Under the pieces are notes generated by a model. That model worked only from the letters and a program-made list of their open reading frames with translations, was not told where the DNA came from and searched no databases. Shown here one piece after another: positions 57,501 through 64,000 of a stretch of DNA of 64,000 bases. The DNA is from Parietaria judaica (Eukaryota; Streptophyta; Magnoliopsida; Rosales; Urticaceae). Position numbers and translations under genes: made by a program. The stretch spans positions 15,246,001 through 15,310,000 of the forward strand of contig OX940864.1 of the NCBI GenBank assembly GCA_954871525.1, given 5' to 3'. How positions within the stretch are numbered: position 1 is the first letter of the stretch; each line of letters starts with the position of its first letter.

Positions 57501-60208
57501 CAAAAGAATGTAAAGGAGGAAAAAGCAATAACAAAAACATAAAGGGGGCAAAGTTAAACCAATGTCAAACCTTTGGGGGAACCAACGCCAATTCAAACCT
57601 TAGGGGGAACCAACGCCAATTACTCTATAATATATCTGAGGGTTTTTCATTTCTTACCATTGCCAATATCAAGGACAGAACGGGGCTTATACCTAACATG
57701 TGTCTCACCATCGCCGAAAGCTGCAGAATACTGGGCACAGTAGTCTGTCCTACAAGAAAACCAGACAACGATTCAATCACTCACAGAACAACAACGGACA
57801 TAAAACCGGTCAAGTGGCAGGATCAATCTTGAGTCCTAGTTGAACTGTTGAAGCACAAAAAATTCAGCTAATATCCATACACAAAGCTCTGAATCATCAA
57901 ATACGCAGATCACGGGTAGAACTTAGTTTTAGTTAAGGCTGTGTTTGTTTGCACTTAATGAACCTCTTAATCTTAATGGGTCAGATTTAGAGTCATTAAG
58001 TGCATTTGTTTTTTTTCTTACTAAACATCTTAATGGGTCTGATTATCCACTTATTCGGTAAGATCTACACTCAAGTCTTATCCATTAAGAGCTATATTTT
58101 GACATTTCACGTTCATTTATCTCCTCATATTCTCTCTCCAAATTTATTTTTCTCTCTCCTTCTTAAAACTTTAAAACTCCATAACTCTTAAACCGAGCAT
58201 CGGATTGACTCATATGATATACCGTTAGAAAGCATACGACGAGATGAATCCATTGATAGGTGAGAAGATATAGTTTTGACGCTTTTTAAAAAAAATTAGT
58301 TTCGAAAATATATAGAAAATATATTAAAAAAATATTAAAATAAAAAATTATTAGGAATTTGTAATTAAAAGTTATCAAATATATCAATTAGTTTATATAT
58401 ATATATATTTACGTTTTTTTAATGGATATATATGTATTTACGTTTAAATTTACATATTTCCAAATTTATAATATAATAAAAATATATTACGTTTAAAGAT
58501 CTTGATAAATCTGACCCTAAAAATATATTACGTTTATATTAGTTATCAAATATAAAGATTTAAAGATCTTGATAAATCCAAATTATCAAGAATTTGTAAT
58601 TAAAAGTTATCAAATATATCAATTAGTTTATATATATATATTATATTTTTAATGAATATATATATATATTTACATTTAAATTTACATATTTCCAAATTTA
58701 TTAATATAATTAATTAAATAATCATTAAAAAAATTACATATAATTAATTATCATAAATAATTTAATAGACGATATAATTTTTTATAGTGTACAATTTTTC
58801 AAATAAATTTTTAAACATTATTATATTTATGTGTTATTATAAAATATTTTCAATGGAAATTTTATGAAAAATAATATAATTGGATATTATTAAATAAATT
58901 ATTTTAATTTTAATTTTTATTATTATTATTATTAAAAATAACCGTATATATAAAGGTGTATAATAAAATTTAATTTTTACAAGAAAAATGTTATTTAGAT
59001 CTGCATTCAGATCTTAAAAAACAAACACACTTAATTATCTGTCATTCAGATTCAGATGTAACATCTTATTATTCAGATGTGCATTCAGATTCAGACGTCT
59101 TAATCTTAATGTAAACAAACGGACCCTTTTACGTCCAACGTCAGGACAATACATTCACAACATTATTCATCATAATTTAATAGGCTTAATAGGTTATTTA
59201 ATTATCTATCTACAAATATGTAGGTGTTACGGTATTTAAGTTTTCGATTCGATCCGACCCGGCCCAAGTTGTAATATTCCGGTCAATTTAAGAGACCACT
59301 AAACAAATGAAAAAAAAGCAAAACCAATACATTCTCAAGTTAAGTTAGCTTAGTGTCTCTCTAGAGGGGCTAGGCCTATTAGGAATGAGGCTCGGAAACG
59401 AAACTAACAGTTCCGTTACAAAGATCGCCTTTTACGTAACATTATTTCATTAGTTGACAGTGTATATATTACATAGCTGAAATCATTGATGAGACATACA
59501 GAATTATTAATAAGAAAGATTATCTCTAATCAACAGACATGGCATAGTTCAACTTGATTAACAATGTCAACAAGGAAGATCGAAACTCAAGAATCAATGA
59601 ACACTCACATTGAGCAGAGCAAACATGGTGTTGGCGACATCGGAGGCCTCCGCAGTGATCCTGTAAGCAAAATCTCCGGCGAAAACGACGTCTTTTCGAC
59701 CTTCGAAAACCCCCAAATCGCTCTCCATTACTTGACCAAACACCCAAGCTCTAATCTCACACGCAGCTCCCAGCGACGCGTCCCACAGGAACGCCTGCTG
59801 CAAATACCCCCCAACGATTCGCGCCGCGACCCAAAACCCCAAGGCCAAACCCTCGTTCCTCAGTGAAGCCGCCGCGTCCAAGTCGGCGACCGAGGCGGCG
59901 AGCTTCGCGAGGCCGGGGACGATCCGGGTGAGAGAGGCGACGGAGACGACGCTGCAGAGCCAGCCGAGGAGGATAGACCGCCGATTGGAGAGCGCGAAGG
60001 GCCTGAGGCAGTCTAGGGTTTCCAAGGTCCGAGGGAGGGAGTAATGGCGGAACAAGCGAGGGTTTTGGGAGCAGCTGATGGGTTTGAAGGACGCGAAGAG
60101 TGGAAATCTGAGGTTTCTGCACTCGGAGAAGAAGAAAATCGGAGATTTGTTGGGTTTGGCGAAAGGTTTTGGAGTTGAATTAGGGTTAAGCTTGATGGAT
60201 TCGGCCAT
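54552..60208 (-). CDS. ABCB29: ABC half-transporter, chloroplast ABCB29 (TAP/ATH12) type
   Basis: Ten exons: 60208-59609, 57744-57658, 57172-57065, 56952-56686, 56311-56228, 56135-55919, 55492-55407, 55278-55091, 54905-54776 and 54686-54552. They give 633 residues, about the length of Arabidopsis ABCB29. The start chosen is MAESIKLN, not an ATG 27 codons upstream; the Ser/Pro/Phe-rich first 70 residues look like a plastid transit peptide. A six-helix membrane domain follows. The ATPase domain has Walker [10 protein letters not shown] (433-441), Q-loop VSQD, signature LSGGQ (539-543), Walker B LILDE ending at E564, and H-loop H595. All catalytic residues are intact. As a half-transporter it should dimerise. 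The substrate is unknown. Intron 1 (59608-57745) holds a 1.2-kb DNA transposon. Confidence 0.92.
57247..57621. mobile_element. Small foldback element in intron 2 of the ABC gene
   Basis: AATTAGCATCGTTCACCC at the left faces, inverted, AATTGGCGTTGGTTCCCCC at the right, and TTGCTGCA/CAACAAAA pieces pair further in. A 26-bp phrase with AACCAACGCCAATT is doubled at the right end. No clear target duplication. Confidence 0.5.
57937..59126. mobile_element. Non-autonomous DNA transposon in intron 1 of the ABC gene
   Basis: GGCTGTGTTTGTTTGCACTT at the left and, inverted, GGGTCCGTTTGTTTACATT at the right are terminal inverted repeats. They are followed inside by CTTAATCTTAATG in both. The interior is very AT-rich, with a repeated AAGATCTTGATAAATC phrase and no transposase. 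The flanking bases do not show a convincing duplication, so the superfamily (hAT or PIF/Harbinger-like) is undecided. Confidence 0.7.
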
Positions 60209-60299
60209 GGCTTCTTCGATCGGAGAAGAAGAAGAAGAAAGAGTGAGTGTGTAAGAGTGACAGTTGAAGAGAGCTGAAATGACATTCAACGATTTTCTG

Positions 60300-61290
60300 T
60301 TTTGTGTTGCATAAAACCCCTCGCTTTCTATTCTATTTCTCCATGTGCCCCCCGGACTTTCTAAAATGAGTATAACACACTCTTTGTTTTGTATTTTTCT
60401 CTTTTAATGAAAATGTATTTTGGTGAATGGTACTCGGGACTCGGGAGAGCTACATGTGAAGCTTGTGTGGGTCGCGTCTATTTGCATATTCGATCGGTTT
60501 GTTGATCTTATGGTTGAAGCTTACGTCTCAGTTTGCGTCGAGGCGTTTTCGGCTCTATTTTGAGACTTTCAAGACCTTGGGCACCGCACGGGCGAATGGG
60601 TGAATGCGCGCAGAGTTGCAGTCCATACACGCCTATCTTGAATCCGTAATTTGTTTTTGGTGCCAAATTGATCGAGACTTCCCAAACTCGTTTTTCAAAT
60701 CATGTAACGGGTTTGGCTCTTTTCGGTCATCAATTCGCTATATTTGGTCATCAATTCGCTATATTGCTTGCTTGCTAACATGTTTGAAAAATTAATTTTC
60801 TTATTTGTTCCATTTGCTATCTATGTGTTTGTTATTGATTTGATATCTAATTTATTTTAAGGATATTTGCGACATAAGTATCTAATCTTATACTAAGTGT
60901 GCCAAACTCAATTTAATGGCAATAGTACCCGGCGGTAAAAAGTAAATTCGAAATCCAATTTCTTACATATCGAGTTAACATTAGAGACACGCGCTTGTCT
61001 CAAGTTAAAAAAAGTTTGGAGTAATTGATGTTACTGGAGCTTAATCGTAACATATTTTGTTTCAGAGATAAATCCTTTATAAGTGATAACAAAACTCATT
61101 ATCAAAAGGAAGGTCAACAATAAGCTTCTCTATTTCCCAATAGAATTAGAAAGAAGATCCGAATAATATCATCTCTTGCCGGGGAACTCCCCGGAACTTG
61201 CTTGCAATCTAAGCGGATTCATCCTAGTTTTCGTAAACATTGATTAATAATATAGATACATTGCTTTAGGTACAATTTGAGAAAACACAC
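60300..61290. other. Spacer between the ABC gene start and the SRP54 gene end
   Basis: The left part should contain the promoter of the ABC gene and the right part the 3' UTR of SRP54. A 17-bp phrase, TCATCAATTCGCTATAT, is doubled near 60727-60765. No gene seen. Confidence 0.5.
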
Positions 61291-61291
61291 T

Positions 61292-64000
61292 TCAGTTTCC
61301 GGACCCAAAGCCTCGAACACCTGGTCTTGCCGGTGAAGTGTCTACAAATTGCCTCCTCGTTCCCGATTTCCGCTTTCTTCTTGCAGTGCCCGGAGGAGCC
61401 TAACGCAGAAATTTGTCCGAAGAAAAAGTCAATAAGATAAACGATAAAGAAGAGTTGGTAGAAATCCCCCGAAAATTTTATGTCTTAGTACATCTTTCCC
61501 CATAATTTTATTTTATATTATTTTTCCCCCATGTTACAAAATTGATAAAAATCGTTAGCTTACGCGACTTTACTAAGTGATTTATAACGTAAAGTGAGAA
61601 GAGGAAAAATTTATGCTGATTAATAGGTTCTGTGGATAACGATTTTTATCAATAATTTATAACGAGGCCGCAGGTACTCTATATACCAAAAACGTAAGTT
61701 AAGGAGTCTGAAGTGCACCAATAAATTAAACTTTAAGGGCATTTGTCCGGATAATTCTAAATGATAATCATAACCTAAGGTCATGAATGTAGACAAAGGT
61801 AGAGAGAGAAGAAATATTATGAACCTTTTCTTCGCCTTTGAGCGCGTCCTGAAGGTCGCTTAGTGCGGGAACAGCTTTGCCTTCCATTGCGCCCAGCAGA
61901 TTTTTCATACGGACGCGCATTTGAAAAATTTGCGCGACGAGTTGATTTACCTAGAATGATATAGCAGTGAATCTTCTATTCATGGAAACGTGATTTGGGG
62001 TCAATGTCATATTTCATGTTATTGAAGGACTATGCAAGTAAATAATATTGATGTTTTTTAGACGGTAAGACATGTAAAAGTGAGAAAGGTGTAATGTGAC
62101 AAAAGGAGCGTCATCCAAATCACGTGACCTGGGTCGGACGCACGACCACTTGAAACTTTTAAGATATGTTAAATTTACCATTTTCTTAGAAAAAAAAAAA
62201 AAAAAAAAAAAAACCTATTTTTTTACTTTTCATTTTTATCCTTTATTATGCTTAGTCAGTCTCTCCCACCTAAGGATCTGCATCCTAGGTCCGCCACTGC
62301 CTCTACCATTTATACATAAATAAAGGAAAAGCAATTTTTATTCTTCTTCTACTCTTAATACTATTTCTAGAGATTTGCTTCACTACACTTCAAGATAATT
62401 GTTAGGTTTGCTATATTTTATAAGGCGTAAATGTATTACTTTATCAATCGGCTTGATGTCGATATATACATACCTGTTGCTCAGTTTTCCCGGAATCCTG
62501 AGCAACTCGTTTTCTTCTAACCGGAGACTCTGCCAACAATTCAGGTTGCTCTCTTTCCTCTGCCAATCAACAAAGAGATAAATTGAATTAACAATAAAGA
62601 AGTGAAGTTAGAAGATAAAATAAGTAATTCATATATATATATATATTAAAAAGAAGAACTAATTCACATATAAATGAGAGAAGAAGAGACCAGGTGTCAT
62701 CACTTCGATCATTGATTCCATCAGCTTTAAGCTCTTTTCCGCATCACGAATTTGTGCGGGAGTTACCTGTTCGATGTTTGCATGTGTATAAGGAGGTTAA
62801 TTATACAGCAGCTCAGTCTGGTGTTAGATAAAGTAAGAGTATTTGCACAAATCTCCCTTCAAGCTTGTTAATTATGCACAATGTCCCCATAATTTTGTTT
62901 AGTACTACTTTGTCCCTGAACTTCTAATTTGGTGTATCCCCTCTTCGTTACAAAATTGAAAAAAACAATTGTTATTAAGGAAAAATCCTTATTAACTAAT
63001 ATGAAATGAGAAGAGAAAAATACATATTATTCCAAGGTTCAAAATGCCGTTTTTGCCGATAAATCGGTTGCCGTTTTCGAGGATTATCGACGGATTTTCG
63101 AGGATTATAGATGGAAAACTACTAAAACGGTAGCTTATCGTTACCGACACTTATCGATAGATTATCGACACTTATCGAGGATTGTCGATGAAAATCCGAT
63201 AAAATATTTTTAAGAATATATTTACTAAGTTTATATAAAGGGTTGATAAAAATTAAAAATACTAAAAAATTAAAAATAAAATCATGTCAGGGAACAAATA
63301 TGAAGACTGTTCCACATGGAACAAATAGTAATGTGTCATTGATAATACACATTTGTTTGGATTTGGAAAGTCCCACATGGAACAAATACAAAGAAAGGAA
63401 TAACATTGCTATCATATAAATAACAATCTCCACATCAAACACCAAGCAACTCAACATACATGTCTTGGCCTATAGATTAAGATGATGTGTTGATATATCA
63501 ACAAAACATTCGATCCTTGTATTATTCTATTAATGAGCTCGCTTGGTTCATGATTTTTATTAATTTTTTGACAAATAAAGGGTGTGCTGTACCAAGATCA
63601 ATGTTTATGGGCCAAAATGCTACAAAACTACGTTGAAGGGCAATCTTAGAAAACTACTCATAAGAGATAAAGAAATTTCATACCTTTCCCATGCCAGGAA
63701 TCATCCCAATAACACGACTCACAGATCCCATACGGGCAACGGCTCGTGTTTGCTTCAGTAAATCATTGAAGTCGAACTTTGCACTCATAATCTTCTTTTG
63801 TATTTCCTCAGCATCTTCTTGGCGCATCTGTATTAATGACCCAACTTATCAATAAGCTGTTTAACTTTTTCAATATGAAAACTTTAAAAATTTACTTTAA
63901 AAAAACAATAAACTTACAACGTCTTGTGCTTTTTCGACAAATGAGAGAACATCTCCCATTCCCAATATACGACCGGCCATACGATCTGGGTAGAAAGGTT
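61292..64000 (-). CDS. CPSRP54: Chloroplast signal recognition particle 54-kDa subunit, 3' six exons
   Basis: Exons in window: >64000-63918, 63827-63684, 62766-62691, 62559-62474, 61950-61825 and 61399-61292, all joining in frame (about 206 residues). The peptide begins [16 protein letters not shown], the end of the GTPase (G) domain, and continues through the methionine-rich M domain ([64 protein letters not shown]). The tail [16 protein letters not shown] carries the basic motif by which cpSRP54 binds cpSRP43, and it is absent from cytosolic SRP54. The protein brings light-harvesting and plastid-encoded membrane proteins to the thylakoid with cpFtsY and ALB3. The 5' exons with the GTP-binding motifs lie beyond the right edge. 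The donor at 62690 (GTCTCT) is weak. Confidence 0.93.
62190..62299 (-). mobile_element. End of a truncated hAT-like element with poly(A) inside a cpSRP54 intron
   Basis: On the minus strand CAGTGGCGGACCTAGGATGC starts at 62299, a common plant hAT-type end, and the sequence runs into a poly(T) (24 A on the plus strand, 62190-62213). No opposite end was found. Confidence 0.45.
63020..63500. other. Repeat debris in the large cpSRP54 intron
   Basis: The intron between 63683 and 62767 holds a run of TTATCGA/TCGATAA motifs (about 63050-63200) and a piece with AGTCCCACATGGAACAAATA and TCATATAAATAAC that looks like an LTR fragment. Ends were not resolved. Confidence 0.4.

Noticed and set aside
60013..60289. 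Alternative start for the ABC transporter at 60289
   Set aside because: The first 27 codons from there include low-complexity Ser from a CT-rich leader; MAESIKLN at 60208 has a better ATG context (GCCATGGCC) and transit-peptide character.

Overview
This window reads as nuclear DNA of a photosynthetic seed plant, almost certainly a eudicot. The evidence is AT-rich intergenic DNA, short GT-AG introns, plant-type LTR retrotransposons (Ty1/copia Tork-like, an Athila-like remnant, a Tat-type derivative) and genes found in green plants, notably a chloroplast signal-recognition-particle subunit. The species cannot be named from sequence alone. There are no bacterial-style operons and no CRISPR arrays, and I recognised no tRNA or rRNA.

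Region 1 (1-33.9 kb) is a transposon graveyard. In order it holds: the end of a copia polyprotein on the minus strand; a 388-bp solo LTR with a perfect 5-bp target duplication; a broken Tork/Tnt1-like copia element whose RNase H is cut off by half of a palindromic Mutator-like (MULE) element; a possible MULE carrying a GC-rich segment; an Athila-like remnant that contains a hAT element and a long solo LTR, which itself contains a complete palindromic MULE with a 9-bp target duplication; a second MULE of that family with a hAT element inside it; two more hAT elements; a MULE transposase fragment; and a 7.46-kb LTR element (23189-30644). That last element lies on the minus strand and carries an antisense three-exon gene on the plus strand.

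Region 2 (33.9-45 kb) has ordinary genes: a glutaredoxin-like cysteine-rich protein (+), an F-box/DUF295 protein (+) and a two-exon DUF247 membrane protein (-) whose 2.1-kb intron holds a hAT element and a decayed duplicate of its own splice junction.

Region 3 (45-64 kb) has four minus-strand genes: an hnRNP Q/LIF2-like three-RRM protein (8 coding exons), the RPA 14-kDa subunit RPA3 (3 exons), an ABC half-transporter of the chloroplast ABCB29/TAP type (10 exons, 633 codons) and the 3' six exons of chloroplast SRP54. All exon joins given here were worked out by hand from GT-AG sites, and each keeps the reading frame. From memory, RPA3/LIF2-like and ABCB29/cpSRP54 are also near neighbours in Arabidopsis (chromosomes 3 and 5), which suggests conserved blocks.

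The most unusual material is the intron-containing antisense gene inside the Tat-like element, the nested palindromic MULE family, and a set of hAT elements with 8-bp target duplications whose interiors are filled with short palindromic motifs different in each element.
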